Origin: Eubacteriales Family XIII. Incertae Sedis bacterium
GTDB taxonomy: Bacteria; Bacillota; Clostridia; Peptostreptococcales; Anaerovoracaceae
DNA length: 32,324 nt
Assembly (NCBI GenBank): GCA_031277015.1
Contig: JAISLZ010000088.1
Coordinates: 1-32,324 of the forward strand
Direction of reading: 5' to 3'
Position 1 is the first letter of the stretch; the number at the start of each line of letters is the position of its first letter. The notes under the pieces are model-generated. The model was not told the DNA's origin. It was given only the letters and a program-made list of their open reading frames with translations, and ran no database searches. Shown here piece after piece: positions 14,355 to 22,200 of the stretch. Made by a program: the position numbers and the translations under genes.

Positions 14355-15428
14355 TCATCCCCGGAAGTCCACCCTGACGTCGCCGTAGTTGCTATTTATC
14401 TCGATGCGGTTTGGGGCTGTCTGCGCGCCCTTTTCGGTGTACCCGCCGATAGAGCCGCCGAACTGCCTACCTCCTATGAAGGTTTCCCCTGCGTCCGATT
14501 TTACCGAGGTGAAGTATTCGTCCTCCATGCCGCTCAGGAGCAGATGGACATCACCGGACATCGACGTGACGGAACTGTCGCCGCTTATTGCGCCGTCTAT
14601 CTCTACATTGCCATAATCGCTGCGGATGTCCAGGCCGCCCGCGATGGAGACTGTGTCCGCCGTGAAGTCGCCGCTATTCATATTGACCTTTGATGCTCCG
14701 GCGTCCACCTCGTCGAGTCTTACGTCCCCGTAAGACGAATCTACGATCAGCCCGCCGGGCGCGGCCAGGCCCGTGATGGCCACGCTGCCGGATTCGCTGT
14801 AGACGGCGGCTTCCTGCGCGCCTACGTTCGAGACGTCCACGTCGCCATAGCTCGAATGCGCATTGAACGAGCCGCACGCGAGGCCGTCCACCTCCACGTG
14901 GCCGGACTCCGACTCCACGATTATCGCGCCCGCGGACACGCCGCCGACGCTCACATCGCCGAACGCCACATCACAGGTGATGGCGGACAGCGATACGCCG
15001 CCCGGCACTGTGATCTCGACGAAAGAATGATGAAGTTTTCTCGCCCCAAATATATCCGGGAGGTTGATGATGAAAGAACCCTCCATCTTCGCGCTATGAC
15101 CCACCGTAAGCGTCCCATCAGGTCCAAGCTCCGCTTTCAGGCCGCCTAAGTCCAGCGGCACTTGCCCTTTTACGGATAGTGCGGGACCTTCCTTGATGGT
15201 CACGCTTCCCAGGCTCTCCACGTCAAGGCTTATCACCGAGACGCCTTCAAAGGTTTGGTCCACCTTCTCTATCCGCCCGCTGCCATCAGTGTTCACTGCC
15301 CTCGGGCCGTCCGGCAGGAACATCAGGGTTTTCATGCCTCCGGACATATAGCCTGCCGCATGTACGGCAACGCCGCATACGAGCACGATGATGCCGATGA
15401 TGAGTGTTATTTTAAGCTTGCTGTTCAT
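14355..15428 (-). CDS. membrane-anchored DUF4097 beta-helix protein
   Basis: The 357-residue product has one N-terminal transmembrane helix (KLKITLIIGIIVLVCGVAV, residues ~4-23). An extracellular domain follows, made of short repeated strands in which blocks like SSYGDV and SESG or MNSGD alternate about every 20 residues. This is the DUF4097 right-handed beta-helix, a family found with PadR and DUF1700 genes and linked to envelope stress or adhesion without a fixed function. I start it at the ATG at 15428, which overlaps the end of the DUF1700 gene by 17 bases; an upstream in-frame start at 15506 would place a basic tail inside that gene. It is the last gene of the PadR-DUF1700-DUF4097 operon. 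Confidence 0.85.
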   Translation of the reverse strand: MNSKLKITLIIGIIVLVCGVAVHAAGYMSGGMKTLMFLPDGPRAVNTDGSGRIEKVDQTFEGVSVISLDVESLGSVTIKEGPALSVKGQVPLDLGGLKAELGPDGTLTVGHSAKMEGSFIINLPDIFGARKLHHSFVEITVPGGVSLSAITCDVAFGDVSVGGVSAGAIIVESESGHVEVDGLACGSFNAHSSYGDVDVSNVGAQEAAVYSESGSVAITGLAAPGGLIVDSSYGDVRLDEVDAGASKVNMNSGDFTADTVSIAGGLDIRSDYGNVEIDGAISGDSSVTSMSGDVHLLLSGMEDEYFTSVKSDAGETFIGGRQFGGSIGGYTEKGAQTAPNRIEINSNYGDVRVDFRG

Positions 15429-16407
15429 GGTCCTGATCCCTTCCTTCGCCCGTTGGTTCCTTCGTCGAGTATGGTTGCGCTGTTTCTTTGCCAATGCCCG
15501 ATTCATATGAAGCCGAACTGCCGTTACAGCCGCCTGCCCCGTATGTTCCCGTAGCCCCGTCCGTGTAAGTGTAAGAGTATTCGTTCGTGTACGCGTAAGA
15601 GTAATTGAAGTTTTCCTTGCGGATCTTCACCCGTTTGTGGCGGATGCGGCCCGACAAGTTCGCGATCCCCTTGAATATCGCACGGCCGAGCAGATAGTTC
15701 AGTACGCCTATCACAAGGCCTCCGCCTATGCACGCCGCGCCGGCCCCCGCGAGGAACAATACGGTGGAAAATTCCGGATAGGTCAACCAGAATGACATGA
15801 AGAGGGTGACGGCGCCGGCCACTACGAGCGCCCCGGCCGAGAAGAATATGGCCACCACGACTATCACCCCGATGACGAGTCCCATGATACCGAGTATGCA
15901 CGCCAATACCGCGAGCGGCCGCGCTACGGGCATGGAGAGCATGCCGATAGCTCCGAGGCCGGCTGCGGAGAAGCTCTCGCCCATACCGGGGTCCGGCGCG
16001 GCCTTTGCCGGTCCGTCCTGATATGCGTCCCCAGCGTCCATCGCATCCGGCTGGACTCCCTGGGAACCTTCCGCGCCGCCGTATACGCGCGTCTCATATG
16101 GCGGCTTTCCGGATGCGGCGCCGCGCTCACGGCGGTCCGCGACCTTCCGCGCTTTCCTTGCGGCCTTGGCCTTTGCCGCGCGGTCTCCCTTCGCGTTGAG
16201 TTCGCTCAGTGCCGCGTCGGCCCTGAGTTCCGCGGCTAGGCGCTGCGGAGGACCGAGCCTTTCTATGACCTCCCGCTCGTGCGCCGGCCCCGCTTCAGCT
16301 AGGTATTCGGTATAATAGTTCACGGCGTCGAGGCGTTCATCATAAGGCATCTTGCGCAGACAACGCTCAAGCTTCTTTATGTAAGTGTACCCTGTGTATT
16401 TCCTCAT
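15412..16407 (-). CDS. DUF1700 membrane protein
   Basis: From the ATG at 16407 the 331-residue product begins with a cytoplasmic helical domain (YIKKLERCLRKMPYDERLDA, then NYYTEYLAEAG and VIERLGPP), which is the DUF1700 signature. A ~90-residue basic and Gly/Pro-rich linker follows, then three hydrophobic helices between about residues 165 and 250. The C-terminal tail is rich in Tyr, Thr and Ser. DUF1700 proteins pair with PadR regulators and DUF4097 partners and are thought to sense or transmit envelope state. The start overlaps the PadR stop as ATGA. The open frame continues further upstream through the PadR region, but that part is only the shadow of PadR. Confidence 0.85.
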   Translation of the reverse strand: MRKYTGYTYIKKLERCLRKMPYDERLDAVNYYTEYLAEAGPAHEREVIERLGPPQRLAAELRADAALSELNAKGDRAAKAKAARKARKVADRRERGAASGKPPYETRVYGGAEGSQGVQPDAMDAGDAYQDGPAKAAPDPGMGESFSAAGLGAIGMLSMPVARPLAVLACILGIMGLVIGVIVVVAIFFSAGALVVAGAVTLFMSFWLTYPEFSTVLFLAGAGAACIGGGLVIGVLNYLLGRAIFKGIANLSGRIRHKRVKIRKENFNYSYAYTNEYSYTYTDGATGTYGAGGCNGSSASYESGIGKETAQPYSTKEPTGEGRDQDHEQQA

Positions 16408-16751
16408 GCCTGTCGCCCTCCTTTTCCGTCTGCTATGACGCTGCTCTCCGAAAGGATGAGCGAGTCGATGCGCCCCTTGTATTCCTGCCATGCGGCGCGG
16501 TATACATCCGCTTGCGCCAGCCCCTCGTCCGTGATCCTGTAATAGCGACGGTTGCGGCCCATATGCGGCCGGTCGTATGTCGACAGCAGCGCGTCCTTTT
16601 GAAGCCGCCGCAGCACAGGGTACAGCGTTGACTCGGATATCTCGAGCGTGCTCATCAGCGTCTGCGTCAGCACGTAGCCGTAGGCGTCCTCGTGCCTGAG
16701 CGCCGAGAGCACACATGCGTCGAGCAATGCCGCTCCTGCTTGAAAAACCAT
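16404..16751 (-). CDS. PadR-family transcriptional regulator
   Basis: The 115-residue product has the PadR winged helix. It contains LLDACVLSALRHEDAYGYVL, the recognition part ISESTLYPVLRRLQKDALL and the wing GRNRRYYRITDEG, followed by a C-terminal dimerisation helix. PadR proteins are repressors whose DNA affinity changes with a ligand or stress signal, and they usually control their own operon. The first gene of the operon with DUF1700 and DUF4097, it overlaps the next start by four bases. GGAGGT lies 12 bases before the ATG, a slightly long spacing. The inverted repeat at 16882-16904 is its likely operator. Confidence 0.92.
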   Translation of the reverse strand: MVFQAGAALLDACVLSALRHEDAYGYVLTQTLMSTLEISESTLYPVLRRLQKDALLSTYDRPHMGRNRRYYRITDEGLAQADVYRAAWQEYKGRIDSLILSESSVIADGKGGRQA

Positions 16752-16881
16752 TTTTTCTTACTACCTCCAATTCTTCATATCCCGATGCCGTGTCGGCAAT
16801 CCTGAACCTCTGTCGGAACCCCCCAATCGGCAACCCCTATACCGGGAGCTCTCAATCGGGGACTCATGCTGTATCATCGAC
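16752..16881 (-). other. leader of the PadR operon
   Basis: This is about 127 bases of predicted untranslated leader between the PadR promoter and its start codon. A small perfect hairpin (TGCCG and CGGCA around ACA) lies at about 16785-16797, and the string CCAATCGG or TCAATCGG recurs in it. I see no recognisable riboswitch. Confidence 0.4.
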
Positions 16882-16913
16882 AATACTATACAACGTATAA
16901 TATTATTTGTCAA
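16882..16913 (-). promoter_or_regulatory. PadR operon promoter with embedded operator
   Basis: On the minus strand TTGACA (16913-16908) and TATAGT (16890-16885) are spaced by 17 bases. An inverted repeat covers the spacer and -10: arms AATACTATAC (16882-16891) and GTATAATATT (16895-16904) around three central bases, with nine of ten positions paired. A dimeric PadR repressor bound there would block RNA polymerase, giving autoregulation. Confidence 0.75.
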
Positions 16914-16964
16914 GCAACTTTTGCTTTTGAACCCCACTCTTTCTTCGCTTCGTGTATAATCATT

Positions 16965-17063
16965 ATGAACAAAGAAGATCTTGTTGAATGGACGACGACA
17001 GTATTCTTGAAAGGACTTGATGATATAGGCGAGCTCGGCTATTACGATGAAGCACCACTGTAA
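16965..17063 (+). CDS. possible 32-residue small protein
   Basis: An ATG frame encodes an acidic peptide beginning MNKEDLVEWTTTVFLKGLDD and ending at a TAA at 17061. It lies in the 347-base gap between the divergent PadR operon and the deacetylase gene and ends 35 bases before the latter. The composition is protein-like, but there is no clear ribosome binding site. A TATAAT at 16955-16960 is too close to serve it. It could be a leader peptide of the deacetylase gene or chance; I recognise no family. Confidence 0.25.
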   Translation: MNKEDLVEWTTTVFLKGLDDIGELGYYDEAPL

Positions 17064-17098
17064 CAGTTTCGATCTCTGCGTATGGTAATATTGCATAT

Positions 17099-18217
17099 AT
17101 GAAAGACCGCCGCATTAGCAGAAGGAGGCGCTCAGGTTTCCGCCTAAGAAGGCTGATCATCCCGGGTTTATTCATCTTAGCGCTCCTCATCGCCGGGGAA
17201 ATTTACGACTATGCGACGCCTGCTCCTGCGCCGGGCGATGCTTCTGTGTCGTCGTTTGCGTCGGACGTGGCTGCTGGGGAGCGGAAAGGGACGGCCGAAG
17301 AAAGGCCTAAGGAAGCTAAAGTGACTTTTTACGCGGGTGACGCGGCTGTGACGGAGGTGTCGATAAAGCCGAGTCCCCAAGGGGGGTATGTGGGTCTGCC
17401 TGACGCCTCGAAGGACGGATATGATTTCGTCGGCTGGTATACCGGGCGGACCGGCGGAAAGCGTGTCACCAGCAGGGAATACGCGGGCGTGAAGGACGGT
17501 GATACGCTGTACGCCAGATGGCGCAAGGAGTCGGAAGGCGTCGACGAGTCTGTGAGCGGCCTGCCCGTGCTAATGTACCATTGGTTCTACGATACAGACG
17601 GGGGCGACGAACGGCCTACGAGCCTGCTGAATAACTGGATGGAAGCCTCTCAGTTTGAAGACGAGATGATTTGCCTCAAGGAAGCCGGCTGGTATTTTCC
17701 GACATGGGATGAGGTCTACGCCTACGTGCGGGGCAAGATTGACCTACCCGACAGGAGCATTGTGATCACAATCGACGACGGCAAAGCCTCCTTTTACAAA
17801 TATGCCGTCCCTATCCTTGAAAAACACGGCGTTCGCGGCACAGGCTTCATCATCGCACACAAGCTGACTGAAAAGAAGGTGATGAAATACAGTTCGGAAC
17901 TCGTCAGCCTGCAATCCCATACCTGGGACATGCACGATGGCTATGGAGGCAAGAGCCTCATACAGCTATTGCCCTTCGATGAAGCCGTAGCCGACCTGAC
18001 GAGCGCCGCCGCCATCTTAGGGACGACTGACGCACTGGCCTATCCGTACGGCTACTACGACGATACCGCCGTAGACGTCTGCCGCGCGGCCGGCATCCGC
18101 ATGGCCTTTGGCACCTCCGGCGGCAAAGTCTATCCCGGTATGGACCCCCTGCGCCTTCCCCGTGTCCGCGTATCGTCCTCCCAGTCCACCCAAGCGTTCC
18201 GGCAGATATACGGATGA
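17099..18217 (+). CDS. membrane-anchored polysaccharide deacetylase with InlB-type repeat
   Basis: The 372-residue product has a strongly basic N-terminus, one transmembrane helix (residues ~20-36), a ~35-residue linker, an InlB/Listeria-Bacteroides-type repeat at ~73-143 (GYDFVGWYTGRTGG, then LYARW), and a NodB/CE4 domain at ~155-372. The metal and catalytic residues are visible as D226-D227 in ITIDDG and H274 and H279 in SHTWDMH. Later motifs are LAYPYGYYDD and RLPRVRV. CE4 enzymes remove acetyl groups from peptidoglycan or other N-acetylated glycans outside the cell, which can give lysozyme resistance. The repeat is probably a wall- or protein-contact module. No strong ribosome binding site precedes the ATG. 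Confidence 0.88.
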   Translation: MKDRRISRRRRSGFRLRRLIIPGLFILALLIAGEIYDYATPAPAPGDASVSSFASDVAAGERKGTAEERPKEAKVTFYAGDAAVTEVSIKPSPQGGYVGLPDASKDGYDFVGWYTGRTGGKRVTSREYAGVKDGDTLYARWRKESEGVDESVSGLPVLMYHWFYDTDGGDERPTSLLNNWMEASQFEDEMICLKEAGWYFPTWDEVYAYVRGKIDLPDRSIVITIDDGKASFYKYAVPILEKHGVRGTGFIIAHKLTEKKVMKYSSELVSLQSHTWDMHDGYGGKSLIQLLPFDEAVADLTSAAAILGTTDALAYPYGYYDDTAVDVCRAAGIRMAFGTSGGKVYPGMDPLRLPRVRVSSSQSTQAFRQIYG

Positions 18218-18299
18218 CTCCGCCTGTGAATATCCGCCGTTTTAAAATTCCTCACATCTGCGATTGTCAGGCGGTTTTTAAAAGGTTGCGGTATCGGGA
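18218..18299. other. short gap with weak terminator-like signal
   Basis: The sequence has CCGCC near 18234 and GGCGG followed by five T near 18271, with a loop of ~30 bases between. It could be a weak transcription terminator for the deacetylase gene. The long loop makes this uncertain. Confidence 0.25.
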
Positions 18300-18941
18300 A
18301 TGAACAAGGTCGAACGTGAAGCAAAACTCAGACAACGGCTCGCGGATATGCGGCGTTTTGAGGACGCGTTGCGCAAGGACGGCATATCACTCATCGCCGG
18401 GATAGACGAAGTGGGCCGCGGCCCACTCGCGGGCCCCGTCTGTGCCGCCGCCGTCGTCCTGCCGGCGGGCTTTGCCGTTCTCGGTGTTGACGACTCCAAA
18501 AAGATATCCGAAAAAAATCGCGAGGCATTGTATGAGGAAATCACGCGCGAGGCCATCGCCTGGGGAATCGGCCTCGTGGACCATAGGCGCATCGACGAGA
18601 TCAACATCCTGAACGCGACGAAGGAAGCGATGCTTGCAGCCGTCATGTCCACAAACGCCAAGCTTGCGTCCGGAGCCATTGAACATCTTCTCATCGACGC
18701 CGTCGCGTTATCGGAAGCCGGCATCCCGTACACCGCGATCACAAAAGGCGATGCGCAGAGCATCTCCATTGCGGCCGCGTCCATCGTAGCGAAAGTCACG
18801 CGTGACCGCATGATGATACGCTTCGACAAAGTCTACCCCGGCTACAGCTTCGCGAGCAACAAGGGCTACGGCACGAAGGCGCACTACGAAGGCATCCGAA
18901 AGCTTGGCCTCACTCCCATCCATCGCCGCACATTCGTGTAA
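18300..18941 (+). CDS. rnhB: ribonuclease HII
   Basis: The 213-residue product shows the RNase HII signature GIDEVGRGPLAGPV with the catalytic D36 and E37, followed by DDSKKISEKNRE. LLIDAV carries a further Asp, and SIVAKVTRDRMM and SNKGYGTKAHYEGI follow. RNase HII removes single ribonucleotides and RNA primers from DNA. Length and motifs are those of a complete enzyme. The ATG at 18300 follows GGGA closely and has no strong ribosome binding site. Its reading direction follows the replication fork. With rnhA and the YycJ-like gene, three nucleic-acid hydrolases lie within 6 kb, but they are not one operon. Confidence 0.95.
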   Translation: MNKVEREAKLRQRLADMRRFEDALRKDGISLIAGIDEVGRGPLAGPVCAAAVVLPAGFAVLGVDDSKKISEKNREALYEEITREAIAWGIGLVDHRRIDEINILNATKEAMLAAVMSTNAKLASGAIEHLLIDAVALSEAGIPYTAITKGDAQSISIAAASIVAKVTRDRMMIRFDKVYPGYSFASNKGYGTKAHYEGIRKLGLTPIHRRTFV

Positions 18942-18963
18942 GGAAATATGTTTTCAGAAAAAT

Positions 18964-18993
18964 TTGTATAACCCGTTGAGAATGAGGTATAAT
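18964..18993 (+). promoter_or_regulatory. promoter of the giant surface-protein locus
   Basis: TTGTAT (18964-18969) and a perfect TATAAT (18988-18993) are spaced by 18 bases. Transcription would begin near 19000, about 45 bases before the leader ORF at 19046 and ~284 bases before the giant gene's own ATG. It lies only 22 bases after the rnhB stop. Confidence 0.65.
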
Positions 18994-19045
18994 ATACACA
19001 TCAAAAATACTGTTTGGTTGGGAACGGAAACAGGAAGGGGACAGC

Positions 19046-19201
19046 ATGAGCAGACATATGATAATAAAGGAAAATGACGATCACGCGCGCGTAGCTATGC
19101 TATCGTCATTGAGAGCGAAGTTAAGCGGTTCACGCAACGTCGATTATTTAGAACAACCCACTGCTTCCAGTATTTTCCGGGGGGGGGTTCCAAAAATTTA
19201 G
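19046..19201 (+). CDS. 51-codon leader ORF, out of frame with the giant gene by one base
   Basis: The ATG at 19046 has an excellent ribosome binding site (AGGAAGGGGA, five bases away) and a promoter 50 bases upstream, better signals than those of the giant gene itself. The frame ends at a TAG (19199-19201), 12 bases after a nine-G run. The product starts MSRHMIIKENDDHARVAMLS and is charged and hydrophilic with no known family. If the run had eight or eleven G, translation would not stop. It would continue through 19202-19283, which is open in the giant gene's frame, and fuse 79 residues to the giant protein. It is therefore a regulatory leader, the true N-terminus of the giant gene in a phase-off state, or the result of a homopolymer miscall. 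Confidence 0.6.
   Translation: MSRHMIIKENDDHARVAMLSSLRAKLSGSRNVDYLEQPTASSIFRGGVPKI
19179..19187 (+). repeat. nine-G homopolymer in the giant gene's leader
   Basis: Nine consecutive G lie near the 3' end of the 51-codon leader ORF. The frame of the giant gene is open across this run, from just after a TAG at 19149. Changing the length of the run by -1 or +2 joins the two frames. The bases before it (CCAGTATTTTCC) resemble those before the nine-G run at 1356-1364. Confidence 0.9.
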
Positions 19202-19283
19202 TTTCTCAAGGAACACAGCACACGGCGCGTCAGCGGGTGAGTCCGCGGCGCGCTTTGTTATCTGCGCGCCGGAGGGCGGCGTC
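19202..19283 (+). other. open segment and hairpin between leader ORF and giant gene
   Basis: These 82 bases have no stop codon in the frame of the giant gene. They also hold an imperfect G+C-rich hairpin: GCGCG (19225-19229) with CGCGC (19249-19253), and GCGG (19233-19236) with CCGC (19243-19246). It lies ahead of the GGAGGG that serves the ATG at 19284, so it could affect re-initiation after the leader ORF. Confidence 0.45.
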
Positions 19284-22200
19284 ATGAACCGCGATAACGT
19301 GCCGCGCCGCTCGCTCGCCTACCTCCTCGTATTCACCCTCGTTCTTGGCATCTTTTTCGGCTACGGTTGGGGGGCGCCCGATACGGCGCGAGCTGACGAG
19401 AGTCCGACCCAGCCCGACGCCACAGGCGCCTACCTGATAGCGCCGAGCTTCGATTCGCGCAACGTATCCAGGGACGGTTCGAAGACGATAAAGCTCACCG
19501 GCAACAACTCCACGATAATAGAGCCGAACGGCGACGAACCCGGTTATATACGGCTTATTCCTCCACAAGTAACCAATCCTTATTCTTTCGGTTCCGCCTT
19601 TTTATCGCGGCGCATCTACTCCGAGACGGGCTTCTCCTCCATGTTCGACATATATATGGGTGCAGGTACGGATAAGACCGCGGACGGCTGGGCGTTTATT
19701 ATCGCCGCTGACACAAACGGTGTCCAGAAAGGATCCGGCACGTTTGGCTATGAAAATATTGCCGGCAGTGACTTCACCAAATCCGTTGCTATTAAGTTCG
19801 ACACGTATGTGAATAAGTCCGGTGAAAAGGTGCCTTTCATAGGCTACGGTGAAAAAGGCGAGGGCTTCGATGTCGATGGCTTCTCTAACATTCCCCCAGG
19901 AACCGATGGAGATGGTGTGACTACAAGGTATATGGGCATAATGGATCCGGCTTTCACAACAAGTGTCAAGGACATCCATTGCTACTGTTGGGTGGATTAT
20001 GAGTCAAAGAACAAGTTGCTGAAATTCTATGCCAGTTCCCGTCCGGTAAAGCCGGACACGCCTGCTATCAGCAGAAGCTCGGACATCGAGAGCATTATCG
20101 GCAACGAGTATTATATCGGATTCTCGGCGGCGTCCGGCGGCTTGGCGCAGGAATATGACCTAAAGCAGTTCTACGTCCTTAACAACTACAAGCCGGATAG
20201 CCTCAAGTTCAACGCGGACGGCAAGGGCCTCAGCCCCGATATCCCTATAGTGGAGGACTTCACGCCGCCGACGTCCCCGATAGTCTCACAGTCGGACCTC
20301 ACGCACTTCACGTTCGGCTCGTCTTCCGATGACAGCGGTGTAGAGAAGTACCAGTACAGCTACTCTGTCAAAGGCGATAAACGCACCGACGCGGGCAATG
20401 ACTGGACGGGATGGATCGACTACAAGGATAACGGCAAGTACGTGCTGGACGCGTCCGTTCTCGTTGGAATAGAAGGCCTCATATCGAACTCGTCGAAAGT
20501 GGAGGCGCGGGCCATAGACAGCTACGGCAACATATCGGCGTCCGCTTCATACACATACGACGCGTCCGCGTGGCCCAGCCTCAGCCTCAGCTCTCCCGTG
20601 AACGCGCCTGGAAGCGACAAGGTGCGTTACGCAGACGCGCAAAGCATTACGCTGGACTTCTCGCAGGCGATGAGCCTGACGAGCCCCGGCTCCATCGCCT
20701 TAACGGAGACGGGTGGAGACGGTACGGTCGCGCTCGCTGATGGGCCTCTGACGGCGAATGACGCGCGCTGGAAGGGTACGCGCAACCGATTGACGTTGCC
20801 GCTTGCGGGAGTAGAACCCGGCGCCAGATATACGGTCAGCGGCGCGGGATTCCGCGGTAGCGCCGGTCTGCTCCAAAGGGAACTGGCCACGCCGTTCACC
20901 TATACGGTCATGGCGCGTGAGCAACAGCCGGGTGTTAGCATAGACTACGTGAGTGAGGACCTCGTATTCACGGAAGGAGCCAGCGAGACCTTTTCCGTGA
21001 ACGGCACATCGTGCGTGGCGGATGCGAGCGGCAGGCTACCTTTGAAGAATATCGGTTACGACGGTAGCGCCAGGAACGTGACGATCATCCGCCCCGGCAA
21101 ATCGGTGACGGGCAGCTATACGGATGACTCGCTGCCAGCATCGCTTACAAACATCCCCGCGCGCCCGCAGGCGCCTGACGGTCTTTATTCGGCGAACGTG
21201 GATTCGAAGAGCAGACTCTACTATAAGCCCCAGGCCGGTGGCAGCCTGACGGACCTCCAGTATACAGCCGCCGCTCCGTCTGCCGGCTCGCGCACATGGA
21301 CCGCGTGCAGCGTCAGCGAAACCGACGCGTCCGGCTCATATATGACCCTCCCCGACGGCAGCAACGGCAATATCTACGTGCGCAAGGCGGCGAAGGCTGG
21401 CGATTCGGGCAATTTCGTAGGCGGCGAGACGAGCGTGCGCATAGCCGACAAGTCCGTTTCGGTCTCCCTCGAGGCCCCGGATCTGGGCGGCAGGATGGGC
21501 TATGGTGCGGAAGACAGGCAGGACACCATCCATATCTCTGCCACCGGCAACACTCACGCGAACGTGGATCCGTCACAGATCACGATCACTCAGGAAGCGT
21601 CCGCGCCGTTCATACTTACAAAGCCCCAAACATCATTCATCGTCACCCCCGGCCAGGTGGCGCCAAGCAGCCTTACGGTGCGCACGAGCGACGGCATCGG
21701 TGTAGGCGTGCACAACGCGACGGTGAACGTGCCATATACATTCGATGACGGCTCGCAGGTCGTCAGCTTCACAGCGCAGACTGAAATATCGCTGGTGGTG
21801 ACCGAGGCTACGCCTCATCCCGTCATCGACTACGTAGGCGAGAGGATCACGGGTCTCGATGGCGGCGCCACTTACGTCATAGGTGACTCTAGACAGATCA
21901 GCACTCCTCACGGTAACGGCTCGATACCCATAGAGGACGATTGGTACGGCAGCGGCATACTTGATGACAAGCCTAAGCTCCAGATCAGAAGATACAACAA
22001 GAATACGAACCTGAACTCGGAAGCGTCGGAGCTTGTGATCCCTTCCCGCCCCGCCCGTCCCTCACCTCATGTGGAGCAGGAGACATTTAAGGGATTCGGC
22101 AACTCCATGGTAAACGGCATCACGACGGCCATGTCCATTTCAGGCTATAGTGGGAGCACATGGACCGACCTTGCAACGAGCAACCTGGACGGCAAGTTCG

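Noticed and set aside
16408-16833. An N-terminal extension of the DUF1700 protein through the PadR gene
   Set aside because: The extension is the out-of-frame reading of padR and has no protein-like features. The DUF1700 domain begins right at the ATG at 16407.
16955-16960. TATAAT as the promoter of the 32-codon ORF at 16965
   Set aside because: A transcript would start inside the ORF's first codons, and no -35 lies at the right distance. It might serve the deacetylase gene, but that cannot be shown.
18234-18276. A strong intrinsic terminator after the deacetylase gene
   Set aside because: The possible stem is only five base pairs with a loop of about 30 bases. It is listed only as a weak signal.
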